From: Thermoplasmata archaeon
GTDB lineage: Archaea; Thermoplasmatota; Thermoplasmata; Lutacidiplasmatales; UBA184
Assembly: GCA_030046135.1 (NCBI GenBank)
Contig: JASIEC010000064.1
Coordinates: 1-11,131 of the forward strand
DNA length: 11,131 nt
Reading direction: 5' to 3'
The translations under genes and the position numbers were made by a program. The stretch's first letter is position 1. The number at the start of each line of letters is the position of its first letter. A model generated the notes under the pieces. That model worked only from the letters and a program-made list of their open reading frames with translations. It was not told the DNA's origin and searched no databases. Below, piece after piece: positions 1 to 6,393 of the stretch.

Positions 1-705
1 TTCCCGCTGCTCGCGCGAGACCGTCGCGTGGTCCGGTACGATCTGCGAGGATACGGCGCGTCCCCGCCGGCGACCTCGGAGTTCTCTCCCGTCCGAGATC
101 TGCTGGCCCTCCTCGATCACCTGGGGCTCTCGAGACCGCTGATCGTCGGTCCCAGCGTCGGGGGGAAGATCGCCCTCGATCTGACCCTGGCTCACCCGGA
201 GAAGGTGGGCGCGCTCCTGCTAGTGGCCCCGGGGTACTCCGGAATGGACTACGACCATGTCCCCGGCGGCAAGGCGACGTTCGAGCGCGACGAGCGCCTC
301 TCCCAGGCCGCCTCCGCCGCCTGGACGGCGGGACATCTCGAGGAGGCGACGGAGCACCTTCGGGAGCTGTGGGCCTCGTCGCTGACGGGCGCGTCGCTCG
401 AGCTGTTCCGGACGATGGTCCGCGAGAACGCGAAGGAGGTGTTCGAGGAGCGGTCCGGCCGCTTCGAGACCCGAGACGGAGGACCCGCTGCCGGTCGGCT
501 GGGCGAGATCCACGTTCCGATCCGGATCCTGGTCGGGGACCGGGACAACCCTGCGATGCCGCACTGCGCGAACTTCCTCGCGCGGGGGATCGCGGGCGCC
601 CGGGTGGAACTCGTCCCCGGGGCCGACCACCTCTTGAACCTCTCCCGGCCGGAGGCGTTCGACGCCGCGCTCCAAGGATTCGCGAAGAGCCTTCCCGCCG
701 ACTGA
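1..705 (+). CDS. alpha/beta hydrolase fold protein, 5' truncated by window edge
   Basis: The frame is open from the first base, so the start lies upstream; 234 residues are visible. The visible N-terminus reads like the strand before the oxyanion region of alpha/beta hydrolases (VVRYDLRGYGAS). The nucleophile elbow is G-P-S-V-G-G with Ser at visible residue 52. The probable acid is Asp182 (VGDRDNP) and the His is 210 (GADHLL), so the triad is complete and in order. The cap region (about residues 80-160) is helical and variable, so the substrate cannot be named; esterase, lactonase or C-C hydrolase activity are all possible in this family. It is a cytoplasmic enzyme with no visible membrane segment. 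It converges on the next gene across a 37-nt spacer. The fold assignment is firm; the substrate is unknown. Confidence 0.88.
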   Translation, partial: FPLLARDRRVVRYDLRGYGASPPATSEFSPVRDLLALLDHLGLSRPLIVGPSVGGKIALDLTLAHPEKVGALLLVAPGYSGMDYDHVPGGKATFERDERLSQAASAAWTAGHLEEATEHLRELWASSLTGASLELFRTMVRENAKEVFEERSGRFETRDGGPAAGRLGEIHVPIRILVGDRDNPAMPHCANFLARGIAGARVELVPGADHLLNLSRPEAFDAALQGFAKSLPAD

Positions 706-707
706 TC

Positions 708-730
708 CGCTCGTCCTGCCCGGACGAGCG
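708..730. terminator. perfect 9-bp inverted repeat between convergent genes
   Basis: CGCTCGTCC at 708-716 is matched exactly by GGACGAGCG at 722-730, leaving a 5-nt loop. It sits in the 37-nt gap between the stop at 705 (+) and the stop ending at 743 (-), so it could serve both transcripts. No T-run follows on either strand. Classic intrinsic termination is therefore not shown, and RNA 3'-end protection is an equal possibility. Confidence 0.4.
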
Positions 731-742
731 TCGGGGCCGGGG

Positions 743-991
743 TCAGCCCTGGCGGACCTCGTGGATCTCGTCGGCGACCAGGCCGTGCGCTTCCTTGTGC
801 ACCCGGGCGGCCGCCTCCGGCGACGGGGCCTCGACGAGGCAGAAGACCGTCTCGGTCGTCTCGTCGACCCAGTAGCTCCGATAGTTGACCCCGTGGCGGC
901 CCTGCACCTGGAGGTCCTTCGCGTGGGCGTCCGCGACGGCCTTCGCGGTGACGCCCTTCACGTGGCGGTGCACGTCCATGTAGACGGGCAT
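743..991 (-). CDS. DUF4242 family protein (SCO4226-like small nickel-binding fold)
   Basis: This is an 82-aa protein matching the DUF4242 pattern along its whole length: an N-terminal MPVYMDVHR strand, then a DAHAKDLQVQGRHGVNYR helix-strand, then VFCLVEAPSPEAA and VHKEAHGLVADEIHEV at the end. The conserved Cys51 and the His residues of the VHKEAHG stretch are present. Members are small ferredoxin-like (dimeric alpha-beta barrel) proteins. One Streptomyces member binds nickel, but the physiological role of the family is unclear. Two in-frame ATGs exist, at 1000 and 991. I chose 991 because the only A/T-rich box upstream (1017-1020) lies 27 nt from it, which fits a leaderless message; the 1000 start would add three residues. 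The neighbouring SDR gene is divergent. Confidence 0.85.
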   Translation of the reverse strand: MPVYMDVHRHVKGVTAKAVADAHAKDLQVQGRHGVNYRSYWVDETTETVFCLVEAPSPEAAARVHKEAHGLVADEIHEVRQG

Positions 992-1014
992 GGCGGGCAT
1001 CACCCGCGACCGCG

Positions 1015-1022
1015 GCAAAAGC
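1015..1022 (-). promoter_or_regulatory. TATA-like box for the DUF4242 gene
   Basis: On the minus strand this reads GGCTTTTG, with the T-tract (plus-strand AAAA at 1017-1020) centred about 27 nt upstream of the ATG at 991. No Shine-Dalgarno is spaced suitably, so transcription probably starts at or next to the start codon. The rest of the 214-nt divergent gap (992-1205) is GC-rich, and I see no further gene or RNA in it. Confidence 0.55.
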
Positions 1023-1176
1023 CTTCCGGCGTCGACGGACTCGGGGCTCGTCCGATGGGCGCGCCCGAGCGAGGCCTCGCACGGCGATCCACGACGGGGC
1101 GCGACGCGCTCGGTCGTCTCCCTGGGTCTCCGAGCGCGAGCGCGCCGCCGGTGACCGGCTCCCCGGGGTCCTCGTC

Positions 1177-1184
1177 CCTTTAAC
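1177..1184 (+). promoter_or_regulatory. TATA-like box for the SDR gene
   Basis: CCTTTAAC is centred 25 nt before the ATG at 1206. It closely resembles the archaeal TATA consensus and is the best-matching promoter of the window. The distance predicts a leaderless transcript. A purine-rich GGAGGAGGA stretch lies at 1186-1194, but it is 11 nt or more from the ATG, too far to be an obvious ribosome site. Confidence 0.6.
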
Positions 1185-1205
1185 GGAGGAGGACCTCCCT
1201 TCCGC

Positions 1206-2153
1206 ATGGCCGCGGGATCCTCCTCCGACGCCCGGCCGGTCCTCCTCGTCGGAGCGACGGGAGACCTCGGGGGCCGGGTTCTCCGGGCGCTGCGAGCCCG
1301 GGGCAAGCCGGTCCGCGCCCTCGTCCGGCCGGGGAGCGACGTGAGCGGCCTTCCCACGGACGGCGTCGAGATCGTGCGCGGCGACATGCTCGATCCCGCC
1401 TCGCTCGGTCCGGCGTTCGCCGGGGTCAGCGCGGCGGTCTCCACCGCGATCGGGTACTCCCGGCGGCAGGAGGGGGACTCTCTCCGCACGGACTACGAGG
1501 GGAACCGTCACCTCGTGGAGGCGGCCAAGAGCGCCGGGATCCCCCGGTTCGTCTTCCTGAGCATCCTGGCGTGCGACAAGGCGCCCGGAGTCCCGCACTT
1601 CTGGGCGAAGAAGGTCACCGAGGACGCGCTCAAGGAGCTCGGGGTCCCGTTCGTGTCGCTACGCCCCGGAGCGTTCCTGGGCGCCCCGTCCGGCCGGTAC
1701 GGAAAGTGGATGCGGGAGGGGCTCGAGAAGGGCCGCGTCATGGGGATGACCCCCGCCGGGGTCCGGATGACGTACATCGCCCCGGGCGAGGTCGCCCGGG
1801 CGATCGCGATGGCCGTCGACGAGCCCCGCGCGCTCGGGCGCACGATCGACCTCGGCTCGGATCGCCCGCTCTCGGGCCCCGAACTGGCCGAGCTCGTCGG
1901 CCGCCTCCTCGGCCGGCCGATGACGATGCGCTCGATGTTCGGCCCGGGCTTCGGCCTCCTGGGGAGGATCGCGGGGCTGTTCAACCCCGGGATGCGGGAG
2001 ATGATGGCGATGGGGAGGTTCTTCCAGACCGGGCAGTACATCGCGGACACCCGGCTCCAAGGGGAGCTGTTCGGCCCGATCCCGAAGGTGGAGGACGCGG
2101 CCCGGGCGATGCTGAAGGGCCTCGATCTCCTGCCGGGGCCGTCTCGAACCTAG
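1206..2153 (+). CDS. atypical SDR / NmrA-like NAD(P)-binding protein
   Basis: This 315-aa protein opens with a Rossmann strand and the glycine motif G-A-T-G-D-L-G-G (residues 16-23). VRALVRPGSD follows, the usual end of beta-2 that binds the adenosine ribose or phosphate. VEIVRGDMLD, the AAVST strand and FVFLSILACDK match the extended/atypical SDR core; VPFVSLRPGAFLG begins the substrate half. The catalytic YxxxK is replaced by HxxxK (His131...Lys135), as in NmrA-like or complex-I-assembly-type atypical SDRs, so it may bind NAD(P) without being a classical dehydrogenase. A Met/Gly-rich segment near residues 235-270 could be amphipathic. The start is set by the TATA box 25 nt upstream. It ends on a CTAG shared with the convergent gene. 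Fold is confident; reaction is unknown. Confidence 0.85.
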   Translation: MAAGSSSDARPVLLVGATGDLGGRVLRALRARGKPVRALVRPGSDVSGLPTDGVEIVRGDMLDPASLGPAFAGVSAAVSTAIGYSRRQEGDSLRTDYEGNRHLVEAAKSAGIPRFVFLSILACDKAPGVPHFWAKKVTEDALKELGVPFVSLRPGAFLGAPSGRYGKWMREGLEKGRVMGMTPAGVRMTYIAPGEVARAIAMAVDEPRALGRTIDLGSDRPLSGPELAELVGRLLGRPMTMRSMFGPGFGLLGRIAGLFNPGMREMMAMGRFFQTGQYIADTRLQGELFGPIPKVEDAARAMLKGLDLLPGPSRT

Positions 2154-2341
2154 TCGCCGGCGCCCGACCCCACGCGCCCTCCGCCCCCCGACGAGGCGAG
2201 GCGGGGATCGTCAAGCTCGAACTCGGTGCCGCACCCGAGGCAGGTGACAAAGCAGTGGACGTCACCGCTCACCGGCTCCCCGAGGCGCCCCCCGCAGAGG
2301 GGGCAGCGGCCGGGCCCGACCGGCCCCGGGGTCGAGGGCAT
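2150..2341 (-). CDS. small zinc-ribbon protein
   Basis: This 63-aa protein has two metal-binding knuckles, C-P-L-C (Cys13/16) and C-L-G-C (Cys34/37). His29 and Cys30 sit just before the second knuckle, giving a one-domain zinc ribbon with short Gly/Pro-rich tails. Such proteins in archaea are often nucleic-acid or protein-interaction modules, but no specific function can be read here. Its TAG overlaps the TAG of the SDR gene on the opposite strand (shared CTAG at 2150-2153). It lies 22 nt downstream of the peroxiredoxin-like gene on the same strand. It may be co-transcribed with that gene or use the weak A/T-rich box at 2365-2370. Confidence 0.7.
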   Translation of the reverse strand: MPSTPGPVGPGRCPLCGGRLGEPVSGDVHCFVTCLGCGTEFELDDPRLASSGGGGRVGSGAGD

Positions 2342-2363
2342 GCCCGATCGAGGGCGAGCGGTC

Positions 2364-3052
2364 TCAATAGGTCGCGGCTCGCGGCGATCCCGACGCCCGC
2401 CGGTGGCGGAGGTAGTCGAGGACCTGCGAGGCGTTGAGGTCCGGCGGGAACACCGGGTAGAACACCTTCTCGATCACGCCGCGGTCGGCGACGAACGTCA
2501 ATCGCTTGAACAGCCGTCGTCCCTGGAGCGGGAACGTCGTCGCCGCCCCTCGAACTCGACCGTCGGGGTCCTGAGCGACGCGACGAACGTGGGGAGGTTC
2601 AGCGCCCTGGCGAGCTCGAACCGGGCGTCGTTCAATAGGTCGTACGGGAGCCCGAGGCGGCGCTTCAGCTCGAGCTGCTCCCGGAGGCCCACCTCCGGGT
2701 CCGGCTGCCCCTGACCGCTCACGCCGAACAGGCGTGCGCCGAACGCGGAGAGGCCGGGATAGGCATCGCGGAATCCCACGTTCTGGATCGTGCAGCCCCG
2801 GGCCCCGGGGATCTCGCTCCACTCGCCGGGGATCACGGCGGGCGGGGCGATCGTCGCCGGGTACAGGAAGAAGACCGAGAGCCGGCGGGCGACCTCCCCG
2901 ACGTCGACCTCGTCGCCGGAGGTCGAGCGCAGGACGATGTGCGGCACGGTCGCGCCCGGGAGGTGCCGCGCGGCCCCGTCGTCCTCCGGCCGGGGGAGGC
3001 CCGCCGGCAGGGCGAGCAGCTGCGAATCCGTGGGGATTCCGGCTCCGGACAT
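2364..3052 (-). CDS. peroxiredoxin-like (AhpC/TSA, redoxin) protein, interrupted by a one-base frameshift
   Basis: The gene begins with ATG at 3052 and reads through a redoxin fold: VFFLYPAT strand, then I-P-G-A-R-G-C-T (probable peroxidatic Cys87), N-V-G-F-R-D, LFGVSGQ, LPYDLLND and LNLPTF. After residue 169 that frame runs into Arg/Ser-rich nonsense and stops at 2498. The missing C-terminal half (RRLFKRLTFVADRG, IEKVFYPVFPPD) is intact in another minus-strand frame ending at 2364. Adding one base to the four-base C run at 2546-2549 (plus strand) joins both parts into a normal 229-aa protein. The resolving Cys found five residues after the first in many BCP-type enzymes is absent (Val), suggesting 1-Cys chemistry or an outside partner. 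A sequencing or assembly error is the likeliest cause; a recent pseudogene is the alternative. The acylphosphatase gene is 51 nt upstream. Confidence 0.8.
2365..2370 (-). promoter_or_regulatory. possible TATA-like box for the zinc-ribbon gene
   Basis: CTATTG on the minus strand is centred about 26 nt upstream of the ATG at 2341. It overlaps the stop codon of the upstream peroxiredoxin-like gene, so part of its composition may be coincidental. It is weaker than the other boxes. Confidence 0.3.
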
Positions 3053-3103
3053 CCTGCGTCCCCCCGCCCCCGGACGGTCACCGGCCCGCGGGAGGAGGGA
3101 CGC

Positions 3104-3391
3104 TCATCCCCGGTGGATCGAGAACCCGACGAGGTCAGGGGAGGGAGGAAGGTCGGCGATGCGGCGGACGGCGTGGGCATCGCTCTGGCCGCGAGGGCCG
3201 CTCACCTCCTCGACGAACGTCGCCACGCTCCCGAGCGGTCCCTGGACCTCGATCAGCACCGTCCCGTCCGGGCGGTTCGCGACGGAGCCGACGACGCCGT
3301 GACGCCGGGCCGTCTCGGCGACGCGCGACCGGTAGTTCACGCCCTGCACCCGCCCGACGGCGATGCACTTCCAGCGAACGACCGGGTCCAC
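3104..3391 (-). CDS. acyP: acylphosphatase
   Basis: This is a 95-aa protein, the usual family length, hydrolysing acyl-phosphates such as 1,3-bisphosphoglycerate or carbamoyl phosphate in the cytoplasm. The signature G-R-V-Q-G-V-N-Y-R carries the phosphate-binding loop and catalytic Arg21. G-S-V-A-N-R-P-D-G-T-V supplies catalytic Asn39. The ending D-L-V-G-F-S-I-H matches the last strand. The start is a GTG at 3391, the only start codon that gives a full-length protein without a long unmatched extension. No good TATA box or ribosome site stands out before it. The methyltransferase gene is divergent. The peroxiredoxin-like gene follows 51 nt downstream on the same strand and may be co-transcribed. 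Confidence 0.9.
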   Translation of the reverse strand: MDPVVRWKCIAVGRVQGVNYRSRVAETARRHGVVGSVANRPDGTVLIEVQGPLGSVATFVEEVSGPRGQSDAHAVRRIADLPPSPDLVGFSIHRG

Positions 3392-3480
3392 GGCCCCTCG
3401 ACGAAGGAAGGGTCCAAGCCGCCGGGGCTCTTCAGCGCCGTCCCCCCTCCGGAGGGTGCCCCGACGGGGCGCGACGAAGC

Positions 3481-3488
3481 CGTTTTGC
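3481..3488 (+). promoter_or_regulatory. TATA-like box for the methyltransferase gene
   Basis: CGTTTTGC has its T-tract (3483-3486) centred about 27 nt before the ATG at 3512. It fits a leaderless start and excludes the much longer upstream reading of the same frame. It lies in the 120-nt divergent gap shared with the acylphosphatase gene. Confidence 0.55.
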
Positions 3489-3511
3489 TCGACGCCCGAC
3501 TCGGGACGGGG

Positions 3512-4282
3512 ATGGCGAAGCGTGCCCGCACGCCGGACTGGAAGGGCTGGCTTCGGCGCTGGGACGAGCAGCAGCAGAGCTTCAATCCGGATCGGGAACG
3601 TCGCTTCACGGCGATGCTCGACGTCCTCGAGGCCCAGGTCGGGCGGCGGTCCGACGTCCTCGACCTCGGCTCGGGGCCCGGGTCCCTGAGCGCCCGGGTC
3701 CTCGCCCGCTTTCCGCGGGCGCGCGTGGTCGCCGTCGACCACGACCCCGTCACGTTGCGGATCGGCCGGGGCGCGCTCGGCTCCTACGGGGGCCGGCTGA
3801 CGTGGGTCGATACCAAGATGGGCGCCCCCGGATGGGACCGGGCCCTCCCGCGACGTCGGTTCGACGCCGCGATCAGCACGACCGCGCTCCACTGGCTCCG
3901 CCCGCCCGCGCTCCGACGGCTCTACCAGGATCTCGCGCACCGGATCCGCCGGGGAGGGGTGGTCCTGAACGGCGACCGGCTCCCGTCGGGACGCGACGAC
4001 CCCGCGAGGGATCGCCTCGAGGCGCGCGTGAGGACGGTGCGGTATTCCCGCCACGCCCTCGACGCGCAGTGGACGGCGTGGAAGCGGTGGTGGCGGGAGG
4101 CCGAGCGGGAGCCCGCCCTCCGGGCCGAGTTCCGGGAGCACGAGGCACGATCGGCCGGTCACCCCCGGTTCCACGACACGTCCCTCGCACTGCACCGGGA
4201 CGCCCTCCGGCGCGCGGGGTTCCGGGACGTCGGGATCGTCTGGCAGGACCTCGACACCCGGGTCCTGTACGCTCGCCGCTGA
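3512..4282 (+). CDS. class I SAM-dependent methyltransferase
   Basis: This 256-aa protein has the seven-strand methyltransferase core. Motif I is V-L-D-L-G-S-G-P-G-S (residues 49-58), binding S-adenosylmethionine. V-V-A-V-D-H-D-P has the acidic residue at the end of beta-2 (Asp76). F-D-A-A-I-S-T-T-A-L-H-W-L is motif IV/post-IV and R-R-G-G-V-V-L-N-G-D is beta-5. This arrangement, including A-L-H-W, resembles the trans-aconitate/ubiquinone-type small-molecule methyltransferases. The insert after beta-5 is rich in Trp, Arg and Glu (about residues 185-215). The substrate cannot be deduced. The frame is open far upstream, but the composition there belongs to other genes. The ATG at 3512 is supported by the box 27 nt before it. 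It converges on the DUF885 gene. Confidence 0.85.
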   Translation: MAKRARTPDWKGWLRRWDEQQQSFNPDRERRFTAMLDVLEAQVGRRSDVLDLGSGPGSLSARVLARFPRARVVAVDHDPVTLRIGRGALGSYGGRLTWVDTKMGAPGWDRALPRRRFDAAISTTALHWLRPPALRRLYQDLAHRIRRGGVVLNGDRLPSGRDDPARDRLEARVRTVRYSRHALDAQWTAWKRWWREAEREPALRAEFREHEARSAGHPRFHDTSLALHRDALRRAGFRDVGIVWQDLDTRVLYARR

Positions 4283-4306
4283 GGGGCCGCTCCGCCGCGC
4301 GCGGGC

Positions 4307-4321
4307 GCCGGGGGACCCGGC
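4307..4321. other. short GC hairpin between convergent genes
   Basis: GCCGGG at 4307-4312 pairs with CCCGGC at 4316-4321 around a 3-nt loop. It lies in the 48-nt spacer between the methyltransferase stop (4282) and the DUF885 stop (4331). A 6-bp GC stem is easily found by chance in DNA of this composition, so a terminator role is only a possibility. Confidence 0.2.
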
Positions 4322-4330
4322 CGGGAGCTC

Positions 4331-5953
4331 CTACCGGGCGGCTCCGGCCACGATCTCCTCGAGGAGGCCGATCGGCGGGCACCCGGCCCCGAGCACCGCG
4401 TCGTGGAACCGGCGGAGATCGCCGCCGAACTTCGAGGCGAGGAGGCGGCGGCGGACGTCGAGGATCGCGAGCTTCCCGAGCGTGTAGCAGAAGTACCCCG
4501 GGTCGAACGTGCCCCGGATCGCCTCGCGCTCGGCGGGCAGCCGCTCGAAGTGCGCCTCCGACTGGAACAGCGCCGTCGCCCGGTCGACGGTCCAGCCCTC
4601 GGTGTGCAGGCCGATCGAGGCGAGCAGGCGGCAGTCGCGGAGGAGGGCGTCGTGGAGCTCGGAGATCTCCGCGTCGTGCCGGCCCCCCCCGAGGCCCGCC
4701 TCGACGACGAGCTGCTCGCAGTAGTGCGCCCACCCCTCGATGAACGACGACGACTGGTAGACCTTCCGGGCGAGGCTCCCGTCGCGGGTCCTCAGGTGCA
4801 GGAACTGCAGGTAGTGGCCCGGGTACACCTCGTGCACGGTGATGTTCTTGAGGAGCGAGCGGTTCATCGAGCGCAACCATTCCTCCTGCTGGGCCGGGGT
4901 CCAGGCGGGGTCGACGAGGGTGACGAAGTAGACCCCGTCGGCGGCCTCGCCGTCGAACGGGCCGGGCGAGCTCATGCTCGCGGTGGTGAGACCGCGGCCG
5001 TACGCCGGGGTCTCCTCCACCCGGCATCGCGCCGGCTCGGGCATCGAGACGAGCGACTTCTCGGCGACGAACGTCCGGGCCTCGTCCACGTACGCCCGGG
5101 CGGTGCCGAGGAGCTCGGCGGCCGGAGGATGGTCGCTCGCGAGGCGTTCGAACAGCGCCGAGGGGGTCGTGCGCTCCTCCCGCGCGATCGCCTCGAGGCG
5201 GGCCTGGTTGCGGGCGAGGTCCGCCGCGCCGGCGGTGCGGATCTCGGCGATCGGGCTCCGGATCCCCTCCCGGACGAACAGGAACTCCTGGAACTTCTCC
5301 GCGCCGAGGGCGACGTCGCTCGACGCCCGGGGCAGCTCCTCGTCCCGGAGCCACCGGAGGAACCGCGCGAGCTCCGCCTCCGCCGGCGCCCTCGCCTCGG
5401 CGACCCGGGGCCCGAGGCCCGCGCTCGCCGCGAACGCCTCCGCCTCGGCGAAGTGGGTCGGGAGCCCCGCCCCCATCCCGAGGCACAGCTCGACGAACGG
5501 CCTGGGGAGCGGCCCCCGCAATCGCTGGCGCCCGGCCCGCAGGAGTCCGGGGTAGGCCCCGAGGGCCCGGGCGATCGCGTCGACCCGCTGGGGCGCCGGG
5601 GCGTACTCGCGGGCGAGGTACGACGTCAGCGAGGCGGTGCCGATGTACACCATCGGGTTCCGGTCGAGGTCGCGGCTCCGCCGCAGGTCGAACAGCGGGC
5701 TCTCGAGGAGGAGCCGGAGGAGGAAGCGGTCGATCTTCCGGTCCGGGCCGAGGCCGTCCGCGTCGACCGCCTCCAGTCGCTGGAGGAGACGGTCGGCCCC
5801 GACCGCCCAGCGATCGGTCGCCTCGACCGAGTAGTCCGGAAGGCGACCGTCGTACTCATGGAGGCCGAGATCGACCGCGGAGGTCGGGAGCAGCTCGAAG
5901 ACGTGGTCGACGATCTCGCGCTCCAACGGGGCGAGCGAGTCCGCGGACGCCAT
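4331..5953 (-). CDS. DUF885 family putative zinc metallopeptidase
   Basis: This is a 540-aa protein of the usual DUF885 length. The metal-site motif H-E-V-Y-P-G-H (residues 374-380) and the downstream E-G-W-A-H-Y (406-411) are the two hallmarks of the family. The C-terminus (GKLAIL, RRFHDAVL, PIGLLEEIV) is also typical. The family is gluzincin-like and is presumed to hydrolyse peptides, but few members have been tested. No signal peptide is visible, so the protein is probably cytoplasmic. ATG at 5953 gives MASADSLAPLEREIV, the expected family N-terminus. An A/T-rich box lies about 30 nt upstream, and a longer upstream reading of the frame has no family similarity. It is divergent from nothing close: the next gene upstream is co-directional, 64 nt away. 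Confidence 0.88.
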   Translation of the reverse strand: MASADSLAPLEREIVDHVFELLPTSAVDLGLHEYDGRLPDYSVEATDRWAVGADRLLQRLEAVDADGLGPDRKIDRFLLRLLLESPLFDLRRSRDLDRNPMVYIGTASLTSYLAREYAPAPQRVDAIARALGAYPGLLRAGRQRLRGPLPRPFVELCLGMGAGLPTHFAEAEAFAASAGLGPRVAEARAPAEAELARFLRWLRDEELPRASSDVALGAEKFQEFLFVREGIRSPIAEIRTAGAADLARNQARLEAIAREERTTPSALFERLASDHPPAAELLGTARAYVDEARTFVAEKSLVSMPEPARCRVEETPAYGRGLTTASMSSPGPFDGEAADGVYFVTLVDPAWTPAQQEEWLRSMNRSLLKNITVHEVYPGHYLQFLHLRTRDGSLARKVYQSSSFIEGWAHYCEQLVVEAGLGGGRHDAEISELHDALLRDCRLLASIGLHTEGWTVDRATALFQSEAHFERLPAEREAIRGTFDPGYFCYTLGKLAILDVRRRLLASKFGGDLRRFHDAVLGAGCPPIGLLEEIVAGAAR

Positions 5954-5980
5954 GGTCGTGGGTCCGGAGCGGGGCGCCCT

Positions 5981-5988
5981 CAAAACAT
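5981..5988 (-). promoter_or_regulatory. TATA-like box for the DUF885 gene
   Basis: On the minus strand this reads TGTTTTGA, with the T-tract (plus-strand AAAA at 5982-5985) about 30 nt before the ATG at 5953. It lies in the 64-nt gap after the upstream zinc-ribbon gene. This suggests the metallopeptidase has its own transcript. Confidence 0.5.
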
Positions 5989-6017
5989 GCCGGTGGCGGC
6001 CGGGAAACCCCGACGGG

Positions 6018-6314
6018 TCACTCGACCCAGGTGAGGCGACACTTGGGGCAGGTGCCGTGGTCGAGCGGGCTCTGGCAGACGAAGCAGCGCTGGAAGACGC
6101 CGGCCCGCGCGCCCGGATCCGCACGCGAAGGAGGCGGCGCGGGGAGCGGCGGCGGGAGGAGGGGGGGTGCCGGCGCGGGAGTCTCCGCGACCGGGGCCGG
6201 AGAGGCCGGCCCCGGCTCGACCGGCTCGGGCTCCCGGGAGGAGGGGACCGCCGGAGGGGGCCCGGGCTCGGCCCCCTCGTTGTCGGACTTTGGCCGGCGT
6301 CGCCGGAACAGCAT
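6018..6314 (-). CDS. proline-rich protein with C-terminal zinc ribbon
   Basis: This 98-aa protein has three parts. A basic start (MLFRRRRPKS) is followed by a long disordered Pro/Ala/Glu-rich linker (about residues 14-70). The end is a compact zinc ribbon, C-F-V-C (Cys77/80) and C-P-K-C (Cys89/92), running to the terminal WVE. No catalytic motif is present. A basic head, flexible linker and zinc ribbon suggest a tether or adaptor that binds a nucleic acid or membrane surface, but this is inference. The neighbouring RidA-family gene is divergent, with 79 nt between start codons. A weak A/T-rich box (CTAAG on the minus strand, 6340-6344) lies 28 nt upstream. Confidence 0.65.
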   Translation of the reverse strand: MLFRRRRPKSDNEGAEPGPPPAVPSSREPEPVEPGPASPAPVAETPAPAPPLLPPPLPAPPPSRADPGARAGVFQRCFVCQSPLDHGTCPKCRLTWVE

Positions 6315-6339
6315 CGGCGGTCCTCATTCCGGTCCGAGT

Positions 6340-6344
6340 CTTAG
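6340..6344 (-). promoter_or_regulatory. weak TATA-like box for the proline-rich zinc-ribbon gene
   Basis: CTAAG on the minus strand is centred 28 nt before the ATG at 6314. The match is poor, but it is the only A/T-rich spot at the expected distance. It lies back to back with the stronger RidA-gene box, 25 nt away. Confidence 0.3.
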
Positions 6345-6364
6345 CGCTGGCCTGCCGGCCGCAC

Positions 6365-6371
6365 CGTTTTC
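6365..6371 (+). promoter_or_regulatory. TATA-like box for the RidA-family gene
   Basis: CGTTTTC has its T-tract (6367-6370) centred about 25 nt before the GTG at 6394. It supports a leaderless start there and rejects the longer upstream reading of this frame. Confidence 0.55.
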
Positions 6372-6393
6372 AGGCCCCCGTCCCTCGGGAGTC

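Noticed and set aside
992..1205. A possible small gene or structured RNA in the largest intergenic region
   Set aside because: No frame there has a credible start with protein-like composition, and I saw no tRNA-like or strongly paired structure. It is adequately explained as a divergent promoter region.
4307..4321. GC hairpin between the convergent methyltransferase and DUF885 genes as a firm terminator
   Set aside because: Only six base pairs with a 3-nt loop and no T-run; expected by chance at this GC content. Listed only as a weak feature.
2734..4743. A 669-codon plus-strand open frame rich in Arg, Gly and Pro
   Set aside because: It overlaps the peroxiredoxin-like, acylphosphatase, methyltransferase and DUF885 genes, all supported by motifs. 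Its composition is that of a shadow frame.
4403..6034. A 543-codon plus-strand open frame opposite the DUF885 gene
   Set aside because: The antisense reading has repetitive Arg/Glu/Leu content. The opposite strand has complete DUF885 metal motifs.
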